Shown piece after piece: positions 27,383-34,553 of a DNA stretch of 64,000 nt. The notes below the pieces were generated by a model. The model searched no databases. It was not told where the DNA came from and saw only the letters and a program-made list of their open reading frames with translations. This DNA comes from Salegentibacter sp. 24 (GTDB lineage Bacteria; Bacteroidota; Bacteroidia; Flavobacteriales; Flavobacteriaceae), in NCBI RefSeq assembly GCF_004362395.1, contig NZ_SNWE01000005.1, positions 62,001-126,000 of the forward strand, read 5' to 3'. Numbering within the stretch: position 1 is the stretch's first letter; the number at the start of each line of letters is the position of its first letter. The translations under genes were made by a program, and so were the position numbers.

Positions 27383-30076
27383 CTAGCTAACCTTATAAGT
27401 AAAACTCAACATAGCATAACGGGTAAGTATCAGTCTGCTAGTGTCCTGAATAAAATCATCGCCTATGGTACGCCTTGTATCCACGTTTTGATCCAGTGCG
27501 TCATACACCTTCACTTTCAGTGTAGCATCATCACCTAGAAACTGGTATCCCAGGCTCATATTCCAGAACAGTGCAGTATTATCAAACCCTGGCGCTACAT
27601 TCCCGAAGTAGTTATAAGAAATGTCATTTCCGAAAATGACATTTTCAGGCCACCTTGTAGTAACCTCCAGACCAATGCTGTGATTTATGAAGTCTTCACT
27701 TCTGTCTGGATTAATGTTGTAGGTAGTACTGTTATAGTCCGGGTCATAGTCAAGATTAATATCAAACAGCTCATCTATGGCATAGGTCAGGCGAACACCA
27801 GGGCGAACAGAATAGCGTTTGGCGGTGTACTTTTCTTCATTGGTAAATCCCACATTTTTAATATAGCTGCTACGCAAACCTAATCGATATCTGAATTCTC
27901 TCGCTCCATCTTCAAATCGTTTACTGTAGAAGCCTCCCAGATTGGCATCCATCGCCCCATCAACATTCGTAAAGCTGGTGGTCCTTACTAGGTTCTCATC
28001 CACAACAGTAACGGGGACGATATTTCTATCAGTGAAACTAAGGTTAAACCAACTAAAAATACCGCTCCGGCTGGCGAAGTCGAAATTACGGTAATCAATA
28101 TCTATACTTTGCCTGTAGGTTGGCTCTAATTCCGGATTTCCTACCACGATATTTAAAGGATTGGTTCTATCTACCACAGGTTGCAGCTGCCTGATTGAGG
28201 GCATCTCCACATCTGTTTCATATTCTACTGAAAAACTTTTGGAACGCTCTATTTCATATTCTACCTCAGCTTCTATATAGAGATTTCTATAGGTGTTGTC
28301 AAAGGCACCATCCTGCAGGTAGTTCCTATTTTCAAGCTCTGTAAAGATAACGCCAACTTCGGAATCAATTTCCCAGTTATCCCGTTCATAGTTTAAGCCG
28401 ATATTCGGCGTGTGCTGTCTGCTAAGTGCTTCGAAGTCGCTGCTGAGCAGCTCATTGAGCTCGTCATATTCTTCTTCCGAAGCTTCTGCCTGGTAAACAT
28501 ATCTTTTATTTGTGGAATTGGCGTAATTGAATTGGTAGGCGAGATCGAGGAAGAATTCCTCGCCTAAAACACTTCGCTGTCTTGCCTGAAAAGAATAAGA
28601 GTTTCGCGTTTCATCTTCGTCTATATATTGATCTTGTATCTCAACCACTTCTTCTCCATCCTCTACAAAAAAGCTTTCAGAGTAGTAAAAATTGTCATTT
28701 ACTTGCTCGTTGAGATCATTGGAAAATTCCAGGTCAAGAAAGGCTCCTCTGCTGCCAAAACGCTTGGTGAAATCAATTTCACTACTGAAGTCCTCACTTT
28801 CCATCTGTTCAATGTCCGAACTTTCAATATTGTTGATCAACTCACGATCTTCATCCAGAGATTCTGCTACTCTCCAACTACGGGAATTACCAATATTTTT
28901 ATTGTAAGAGGTTTCCACTGACAATCTAGTAAGAGTATCAATTTCTACTTCAAATTCTGCATTGGCACGATGGCTGTCATTCAGGACGTTGCTTTCTTCT
29001 TCAGAATTTGTAAAATATCTTGAATCTGGAAGTATATATTCTCTGGCCACGAGCGATCTTCTCTCCGTATCATTCCTTCCAAAGAAATAATCGGCACTCA
29101 CTTCAGTTTCATGAAAACCAAACAATTCTTCCCATTGGTTTACAAAATTAAGTCCGGCTGTTTCAGCTTTGGTAATTCCTCCTCCACCACCGCCAAAGAC
29201 ACTCCTACCCACACTTCTTCCCATCATCCCGAAAACCTCGTCATAACTGAATCCGGAACTATTAATGTTATTGGAACTGGCCAGGACACTTACGCGAAGA
29301 TCATCTTTAAAGTAATTGCCAATCGTACTGAGTTCGTAGCGCTCATCTGTTCCTCCTCCAGCAGTAGCACGGGCAAAAAAACCTGTATTTTTATCTTCCT
29401 GGATAGTAATGTTGACTGTTTTGTTATCATTATCTCCTGCTTCCCCAGTGAATTCCTGGTTTTCGGTTTTAGTATTGGTTATTTGAATTTTATCTATAAT
29501 GTCCTTAGGCAGGTTCTTTGTAGCAACCAGGGGATCATCTCCAAAAAACTCTTCCCCATTTACGAGGATTCGCGAAACAGGTTTCCCATTGACCGTGATA
29601 TTACCCTCACTATCTACTTCTACTCCTGGTAGTTTTTCCATCAATTCTTCAAGATTGGCATCTGGCCTAGTATCGAAAGAACCTGCATTAAATTCAAGTG
29701 TATCCTTCTTTATTGTAATAGGAGCCCTTGTTGCAGTTACAATTACTTCATCAAGTTCATTATTGCTTTGCATCGTGATTGGTTCCAGATTTATCTGCTC
29801 CGTAATCTGTAAGGTGCGCTTATATGGCTTGAAACCAGCATAAGAAACATACAGTTCAACTTCCGGTGCATCGGTTTCTCCCGAGAGTTGGAAAGATCCG
29901 TCTACATCAGTAACGGTATAGGTAATTAGGCTACTGTCCACTGCTTTCTCGATATAAACAGTCGCCGATGACAATGGCGCTCCATCGGGATTTACTATTT
30001 TTCCATTTATTTCAAACTGCTGGGAGAAAGAAAATTGGGAAAGAAAAAGAAAAATAAAGGAGAAATAACGAGTCAT
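27383..30076 (-). CDS. TonB-receptor-like outer-membrane beta-barrel protein (OMP_b-brl_3 type)
   Basis: An outer-membrane protein of 897 aa from the start chosen here. The frame also has an ATG at 30115, but the downstream ATG at 30074-30076 places the signal peptide MTRYFSFIFLFLSQFSFSQQ at the very N-terminus. The parts are a carboxypeptidase-regulatory-like domain (about 20-105), a plug-like segment (KLPGVEVDSEGNITVNGKPVSRILVNGEEFFGDD is the family hallmark stretch, read here in part) and a barrel with LQPVVDRTNPLNIVVGNPELEP. This family is separate from SusC and has no SusD partner here. The substrate is unknown. It stands alone and ends at its own hairpin. Confidence 0.88.
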   Translation of the reverse strand: MTRYFSFIFLFLSQFSFSQQFEINGKIVNPDGAPLSSATVYIEKAVDSSLITYTVTDVDGSFQLSGETDAPEVELYVSYAGFKPYKRTLQITEQINLEPITMQSNNELDEVIVTATRAPITIKKDTLEFNAGSFDTRPDANLEELMEKLPGVEVDSEGNITVNGKPVSRILVNGEEFFGDDPLVATKNLPKDIIDKIQITNTKTENQEFTGEAGDNDNKTVNITIQEDKNTGFFARATAGGGTDERYELSTIGNYFKDDLRVSVLASSNNINSSGFSYDEVFGMMGRSVGRSVFGGGGGGITKAETAGLNFVNQWEELFGFHETEVSADYFFGRNDTERRSLVAREYILPDSRYFTNSEEESNVLNDSHRANAEFEVEIDTLTRLSVETSYNKNIGNSRSWRVAESLDEDRELINNIESSDIEQMESEDFSSEIDFTKRFGSRGAFLDLEFSNDLNEQVNDNFYYSESFFVEDGEEVVEIQDQYIDEDETRNSYSFQARQRSVLGEEFFLDLAYQFNYANSTNKRYVYQAEASEEEYDELNELLSSDFEALSRQHTPNIGLNYERDNWEIDSEVGVIFTELENRNYLQDGAFDNTYRNLYIEAEVEYEIERSKSFSVEYETDVEMPSIRQLQPVVDRTNPLNIVVGNPELEPTYRQSIDIDYRNFDFASRSGIFSWFNLSFTDRNIVPVTVVDENLVRTTSFTNVDGAMDANLGGFYSKRFEDGAREFRYRLGLRSSYIKNVGFTNEEKYTAKRYSVRPGVRLTYAIDELFDINLDYDPDYNSTTYNINPDRSEDFINHSIGLEVTTRWPENVIFGNDISYNYFGNVAPGFDNTALFWNMSLGYQFLGDDATLKVKVYDALDQNVDTRRTIGDDFIQDTSRLILTRYAMLSFTYKVS

Positions 30077-30554
30077 ATAATTGGTTGATAGGTAAAGAAA
30101 GTCTTCAACTTCCATACTCGTTTGACTGGAAATTTTCTAAAAGGTTTAAAATTCACATAATAAAATGATAAAAGAAGGTGGAATTGTCTGTTTCTGAGCA
30201 TTGATAATAAGATTTCTCAAGCAAGGGGCATTATAGAGAAAAATCTGTTTGATGTTTTAATAATTTAATCGATAACAAAGGCTCTATATTTATATAATGC
30301 TTCGCAATTAGACTCCATAGGGAAAAATTTGGAGAAAATATCTGTGTTCAATAACTTTATCTATTTGACTGGCGGATTTCAAGGTCAATATCCGGAGTTG
30401 TGGAAAAATTCATATCCTCAACTCTTGACACTTAAATTAATAAGCAAACTTGTATGCTAATCTCTTCGGATAGACCTACATCGCAGCCTTTAGAATTTAT
30501 TAAATTATAACAAAAAACAATATTGAAAGCGGTATTTTTAATTGAAATTGAGAT
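30077..30554. other. Intergenic region without a gene
   Basis: No coding frame is convincing. An imperfect hairpin is visible at 30384-30429 (GTCAA, 6-nt bulge, GAGTTG pairing with CAACTC and TTGAC). It has no T-run and an unclear role. No consensus promoter for the following MNT gene was found. Confidence 0.5.
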
Positions 30555-30854
30555 ATGAATATTTTAGAAAATCATATTGCAACTTTAAATAGACTATGTG
30601 AAAAACATAATGTGGATAAGATGTATCTTTTTGGATCTGCTTTAAAAGAAAATTTTTCTGAAAAAAGCGATATTGATTTTCTAGTTCGATTTAAACCTAT
30701 TGAGTTAGCCGATTATTTCGAAAATTATATGAGTTTCAAAGAAGATTTAAAAATGCTACTTGGGAGAGAAATAGATCTTGTAGAAGAACTAACTTTAAAA
30801 AATCCGGTTTTGATAAAATCTATAAACCAATCAAAAGAATTGGTTTATGGATGA
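30555..30854 (+). CDS. MNT-type nucleotidyltransferase antitoxin (MntA-like)
   Basis: A 99-aa minimal nucleotidyltransferase. The active-site pattern GS-x10-DxD is complete (GSALKENFSEKSDID, about residues 27-41), and a third acidic residue follows in REIDLVEE. Such proteins pair with HEPN RNases; in the characterised MntA-HepT systems the MNT protein transfers AMP to a tyrosine of the HEPN toxin and silences it. The next gene starts inside the last codons of this one (ATG at 30847) and is a HEPN gene, but frameshifted. The antitoxin itself looks intact. Confidence 0.88.
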   Translation: MNILENHIATLNRLCEKHNVDKMYLFGSALKENFSEKSDIDFLVRFKPIELADYFENYMSFKEDLKMLLGREIDLVEELTLKNPVLIKSINQSKELVYG

Positions 30855-31204
30855 CAGAATCTTAAAGTGGGTATTTGATATTAAACTAGCCATAGAAGAA
30901 ATGACAGTTATTTTGAAAGTTCGAAAATGACTTTTTTGCATATAAGAACAACCTAATACTCAAAAGAGCAGTTGAAAGTGATTTGGAAATAATTGGAGAA
31001 ACTATTAATAGAATAATAAACCGAGATCCAAGTTTTGAAGTTAAAATTACAAATGCAAACGCAATTATTGGATTAAGAAATCAAGTAATTCACGCGTATG
31101 ATAATATCTCTGATGAAAATATCTGGCCGATTTTGATAAATCATCTTCCCAAATTAAAAAGTGAAATTGCCTTACTCAAACCTAAAAAATCATATCGCCG
31201 TTAA
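30847..31204 (+). pseudogene. HEPN (HepT-like) toxin gene broken by two single-base frameshifts
   Basis: The frame starts at ATG 30847, overlapping the antitoxin stop, and reads MDDRILKWVFDIKLAIEE before shifting. Restoring one base near 30902 gives DSYFESSK, and restoring one base in the A-run near 30928 gives NDFFAYKNN followed by the intact rest to 31204. The span is 358 bp, so two missing bases give exactly 120 codons, the usual HepT length. The catalytic RX4HXY motif (RNQVIHAY) is intact in the last part. As read, the toxin cannot be made except by frameshifting or by restart at 30983 (73 aa). A sequencing error remains possible, mainly at the A-run. Confidence 0.8.
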
Positions 31205-31754
31205 GTTGAATGAAATATTTCTTTTTGGAAGGGGAAGGTTAAACATACCTGTAAAGCTTTATTACATATTATGTAATCCTTTTGATATTAAAAATGATAA
31301 CTATTATCATCTTTGATTAATAAACCTGCCAGGGTTTTATTAACCCAAATTTATCTTATCTACAGTTTAAATCAAAAAGACAATAGGTAGTTCCAATTAA
31401 GGACTGGAACTTATATTTTCATATAAAAAATCGCAACATTTTGATCCACATATTTTTGCGGTAAATTTAATGTATAAATGATAAACCTAACGGTACAAAA
31501 CTCGAACCATTTATTAGATGATTTAAAGCTTCTGGCTAATATGTTTGCTGCGAAATCACTAATGATCTATTAAAATTACTAAAATTAAGGTTTTAGCCAG
31601 AATAGGTAATCTAAACTCTTTGTCGATTGTATCACCTCTTTATTGCTCCCTTGATTTTCATTATTAAGATTTTGCCCTAATCCCTTTTATATTGGAAAAT
31701 ATTGAGTACATCGTAATGGATCTGTTTAGAGCGATTCACTTTTATAGCTTTTGT
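31205..31754. other. 550-bp intergenic stretch with palindromes and a possible gene relic
   Basis: No full gene is visible. Two 17-bp dyads of equal geometry (7-3-7) lie at 31261-31277 (ATTACAT-ATT-ATGTAAT) and 31294-31310, and AGTTCCA/TGGAACT arms occur at 31389-31411. A -7-like TATTTTTG at 31451-31458 precedes a 31-codon frame (31478-31573) starting MINLTVQNSNHLLDDLKLL. This resembles the start of a gene that has lost its remainder, though it is too short to assign. Confidence 0.4.
31294..31310. promoter_or_regulatory. Fur-box-like palindrome without a matching gene
   Basis: TGATAACTATTATCA (31295-31309) matches the 7-1-7 Fur consensus TGATAATnATTATCA in 13 of the 14 defined positions. No metal-uptake gene is near: the flanking genes are a broken HEPN toxin (ending 31204) and the 3' end of a minus-strand gene (31755). 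It may be left from a lost gene or be a chance palindrome. Confidence 0.35.
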
Positions 31755-31943
31755 CTAACTATTTCTAATATATGGTGCTGTGGGAAGCATTTCTTCCGGA
31801 GCTATTTCCAGAATCTTTCCATTCCTAGCGATAATTAAGGGACTTTTTTTATAGCGTTTAAATTCCACTAATTTTTGATAAGTTTTTTCAAGCCCGTCGA
31901 CTATTTTCTTTCGCCTATCTTTTAGTTCTGACTTATTTTCCAT
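31755..31943 (-). CDS. 62-aa putative partner of the zeta-like kinase
   Basis: A small charged protein: a helical, lysine-rich first half (KSELKDRRKKIVDGLEKTYQKL) and a second half with the strand pattern SPLIIARNGKILEIAPEEML. It overlaps the zeta-like gene by 11 bp (31933-31943), so the two are translationally coupled. Similar small genes often accompany COG4185-type ATPases and are suspected antitoxins, although in classical zeta systems the antitoxin epsilon is encoded upstream and is unrelated in sequence. Function inferred from context only. Confidence 0.65.
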   Translation of the reverse strand: MENKSELKDRRKKIVDGLEKTYQKLVEFKRYKKSPLIIARNGKILEIAPEEMLPTAPYIRNS

Positions 31944-32508
31944 AATTCTCCTTGTTTAATTTATTCCAAATTTCCGAATTGTTAATTTCTTCATCCTCTC
32001 CGGCGCCCTCTGCAATAACTTGATATGGTTCCCCGGAATTATCAATAAACATCCAATCGTCAACTACTTCTTTAAAAATGCTGAAAAAATTCTTTAGTCC
32101 GTTTTTATATCTTCTTCTAATTACATTTTCTGGAATATTATGACCACCTTCTCTAACTCTGGTTTCTACGCGTTTTATTGCCAAATCTTCCGAGCTAAGC
32201 CAGAAAAAAAGTAGTGTTACTGAAAATCCTCTTTTTTGAGCATCAATAACAAAATTCTTATAGCTTCTTGTTGCCAAGGTTGTCTCAAAAGCGAAGTCTT
32301 GTTCTGAATTTATTAAGTATTTGATCCTTTGCAACATTAATCTTCCCGCTTGAATTCCCGCTTTCTCCGGCTTAAATGGAGATAATCCCCTGGCAATTTC
32401 ATCGGCGTTAACAAATTCTTCACATTGTAAAATATCGGGAAGTATTGTATAAGAAACCGTTGTCTTTCCTGCTCCATTACAACCTGCTATAATATAGAGT
32501 TTTTTCAT
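31933..32508 (-). CDS. Zeta-toxin-like P-loop kinase (COG4185 type)
   Basis: A 191-aa protein with Walker A at the N-terminus (IIAGCNGAGKTT, about residues 5-16), the FVNADEIARGLSPF segment typical of zeta-like kinases, a conserved FAFETTLATRSY stretch (substrate site) and VETRVREGGHNIPENVIRRRY, which carries the arginines of the nucleotide lid. Zeta toxins phosphorylate UDP-N-acetylglucosamine; for the COG4185 branch the substrate is not established. With the overlapping 62-aa gene it forms a likely two-gene toxin-antitoxin-like unit next to the broken MNT-HEPN pair. Confidence 0.8.
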   Translation of the reverse strand: MKKLYIIAGCNGAGKTTVSYTILPDILQCEEFVNADEIARGLSPFKPEKAGIQAGRLMLQRIKYLINSEQDFAFETTLATRSYKNFVIDAQKRGFSVTLLFFWLSSEDLAIKRVETRVREGGHNIPENVIRRRYKNGLKNFFSIFKEVVDDWMFIDNSGEPYQVIAEGAGEDEEINNSEIWNKLNKENYGK

Positions 32509-32619
32509 CCTATGAAATTCATAACAAATATAATCTAAAATAATCTTTTTAATATTGCTTTACATTTTCGTTTGCTTAGCATTTTTTTTTCCTCCAGAAG
32601 CAAGGTTTATGATTTTCAT

Positions 32620-32848
32620 TCGATATATCCGTATTTCACCCTGATCTCCGTATAGCTTTAGGATTTTGCTGTGTAGTGCAAGCGATCAGATATGCCTTAT
32701 ATAATGTTCGTGTTCCTCGGACTGGAACTTTTGTCGCCGGCTTCCTTCAGGTTATACTCGCGGTGGACCTTACCATTAACTAATGATAGGTAACTACAAA
32801 CTCTCATAACGGACTTGTACAGACAGTGATACGACCTTGCGAAGCGGC
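32620..32848 (-). mobile_element. Probable relic of a group II intron (5' RNA domain only)
   Basis: Read on the minus strand, 32848-32620 holds, in order, CAAGTCCGTTATGAGAGTT, GGTAAGGTCCACCGCGAG, GAAGGAAGCCGGCGACAAA, GTCCGAGGAACACGAAC and ATATAAGGC. These resemble the domain I blocks that precede the reverse transcriptase gene in bacterial group II introns, as I remember them. No reverse transcriptase frame and no domain V/VI follow, so it would be a dead 5' fragment. It begins only a few bases after the tRNA-Arg terminator hairpin; class C introns are known to insert behind terminators, but the class here cannot be set. Boundaries are approximate. Confidence 0.5.
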
Positions 32849-32851
32849 ATT

Positions 32852-32889
32852 AAAAAAAACCACGCCAATCCTAAGATTTGCGTGGTTTT
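32852..32889 (-). terminator. Terminator of tRNA-Arg
   Basis: On the minus strand AAAACCACGC (32889-32880) pairs with GCGTGGTTTT (32865-32856), followed by more T residues to 32852. It lies 24 bp after the tRNA 3' end. Confidence 0.85.
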
Positions 32890-32913
32890 GGTTGGATTTA
32901 TAATCCTTAAAAG

Positions 32914-32987
32914 TGACCCCGGCAGGATTCAAACCTGCAACCCTCAGAGCCGAAATCTGATGCGCTATTCAGTTGCGCCACGGGGCC
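32914..32987 (-). tRNA. tRNA-Arg (anticodon UCG)
   Basis: A 74-nt cloverleaf: acceptor GGCCCCG with CGGGGTC (one G-U pair) and discriminator A; D stem GCGC/GCGC; anticodon stem TCAGA/TCTGA with loop TTTCGGC, giving anticodon TCG; T-loop GTTTGAATC. CCA is not encoded. It should read CGN arginine codons. A terminator follows. Confidence 0.95.
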
Positions 32988-33036
32988 GTTTATTTTACCA
33001 AATATTATAGGTTTATAAACCCACCTGGTCTATATC

Positions 33037-33489
33037 TTATTTACTCAATTTACTTTTAACAATACTGGAAATAGTCTTACCATCAGCCCTACCAGCCAAT
33101 TCCTGGCTTGCCATCCCCATTACTTTACCCATATCCTGCATTCCGCTAGCTCCGGTTTTAGCTAAAATCTCGTCTACTTTAGCTTCAATTTCAGCTTCGC
33201 TTAATTGTTCTGGTAAAAAAGATTCTATTACAGTAGCCTGTTTTTCTTCCGGTTCAGCTAGATCTGCCCTATTTTGTTCCCTGTAAATCGCTGCACTTTC
33301 TTTACGTTGTTTTACCAGTTTTTGCAAAATCTTAAGCTCTTCATCTTCCGTTAAACCATCTTTTGCAGAACTTTCAGTATTGGCCAATAAAATTGCACTT
33401 TTAACCGATCGCAAAGCTTCTAACTTTTCGCTGTCCTTGGCTTTCATAGCGGCCTTCATTTCTACCATTACTTTGTCCTGTAAACTCAT
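33037..33489 (-). CDS. GatB/YqeY domain protein
   Basis: A 150-aa soluble helical protein of the YqeY family, which resembles the tail domain of GatB, the amidotransferase subunit that makes Gln-tRNA. It has the family pattern from MSLQDKVMVEMKAAMKAKDSEKLEALRSVKSAI through LVKQRKESAAIYREQNRADLAEPEEKQ (given in part) to the C-terminal MGKVMGMASQELAGRADGK segment. Family length is normal (about 148-152 aa). The cellular role of stand-alone YqeY proteins is not settled. It is monocistronic here, divergent from the esterase gene at 33621. Confidence 0.95.
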   Translation of the reverse strand: MSLQDKVMVEMKAAMKAKDSEKLEALRSVKSAILLANTESSAKDGLTEDEELKILQKLVKQRKESAAIYREQNRADLAEPEEKQATVIESFLPEQLSEAEIEAKVDEILAKTGASGMQDMGKVMGMASQELAGRADGKTISSIVKSKLSK

Positions 33490-33620
33490 AGCTTCTTAAG
33501 ATTGTTTCCGTATCAACAGAAATTCAATTTCAGCAGCGAAGATAAAATATTAAAATTAAAATCCCCACTTATTCTCCCTTCAAAATTAAGTATCTTGAGG
33601 CTAAATTAAATCATCACAAT

Positions 33621-34520
33621 ATGAAGAATTGGATTTCAATCGGTTTGTTCTTGCTAAGCTTTTCTATTTCAGCTCAGGAGCGTTTCATAGACGATTCTTT
33701 TGAAATAGAAGACGTAGAGACCAGAATCTATGCTACTAAAAACGGTGAGCCTTTAAAGCTGGATATCTATGAGCCAAAAAATGATACCATGCAGCAACGC
33801 CCATTGATTATTTTTATGCACGGTGGCGGATTTTCCGGTGGTACCAGAACCAACCCGGCTGAAGTTAAATTCGCACAATCCGCAGCCAAAAAAGGATATG
33901 TTGCTGTTCAAATTTCTTACAGGTTAACTCGAAAAGACCAGTCTTTTGGATGCGACTACCAGGCTTCTGGAAAAATAGAAACCTTTAAACTTGCAGCTGA
34001 AGATTTTATGGATGCCGTTAATTTTATGGTGAAAAACAAGGAAGATTATGGAATAGATCCTTCTAAAATAGTTGTTGGCGGAAGTAGTGCTGGTGCTGAA
34101 GCTGTATTAAATGCTGTGTATAACAAGCGACTTATGTTTGAAGATCTATCCAATTACGATAACTTCGATTTCGCAGGTGTCTTCTCACTTGCAGGTGCCA
34201 TAGTAGATGCACGATATATTACTGAAGAAAATGCAATTCCCGGGGTATTTTTCCACGGAACCGAAGATAATTTAGTGCCTTATGCCACGGGGCCACATCA
34301 CTGGTGTGACAGGGAAAAACCGGGGTATATAATCCTGGATGGTTCCAAAACGATAACTGAAAAACTTGATCAATTAAAAACCTCTTATATGCTGTATAGT
34401 TTTGAAGGTGGAAAACACGAACATTCTGGTATGCCTTTTACCTATTTCCCTGAAATTTTCGATTATTTTAATTCGGTTTTCTTAAAGGGAAAACATAAAC
34501 AAATTGAAGTATGGAAATAG
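33621..34520 (+). CDS. Secreted alpha/beta hydrolase, carbohydrate esterase-like
   Basis: A 299-aa exported protein (signal peptide ending FSISAQE). It is an alpha/beta hydrolase of the BD-FAE/hormone-sensitive-lipase type: oxyanion motif IFMHGGGFSGG, nucleophile in VVGGSSAGAEAV, probable acid in FFHGTEDNLVPY, and probable base in GGKHEHSG. It lies 33 bp before a GH2 gene on the same strand, so both are likely co-transcribed and the esterase may remove acyl groups from a glycan. It faces the ten-gene glucan locus across 37154-37256. The substrate is unknown. Confidence 0.85.
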   Translation: MKNWISIGLFLLSFSISAQERFIDDSFEIEDVETRIYATKNGEPLKLDIYEPKNDTMQQRPLIIFMHGGGFSGGTRTNPAEVKFAQSAAKKGYVAVQISYRLTRKDQSFGCDYQASGKIETFKLAAEDFMDAVNFMVKNKEDYGIDPSKIVVGGSSAGAEAVLNAVYNKRLMFEDLSNYDNFDFAGVFSLAGAIVDARYITEENAIPGVFFHGTEDNLVPYATGPHHWCDREKPGYIILDGSKTITEKLDQLKTSYMLYSFEGGKHEHSGMPFTYFPEIFDYFNSVFLKGKHKQIEVWK

Positions 34521-34553
34521 AATTATTAGATCTCACCTACTGAAAAAATTCTC

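Noticed and set aside
29111-29632. 173-aa open frame on the plus strand
   Set aside because: It is antisense to the TonB-receptor-like gene, whose protein is clearly real over this range.
30077-30115. Longer N-terminus of the TonB-receptor-like protein from ATG 30115
   Set aside because: The extra 13 residues would come before an otherwise perfect signal peptide.
30983-31204. Independent 73-aa gene
   Set aside because: It is the C-terminal part of a frameshifted HEPN gene; length and motif position fit the full family when two bases are restored.
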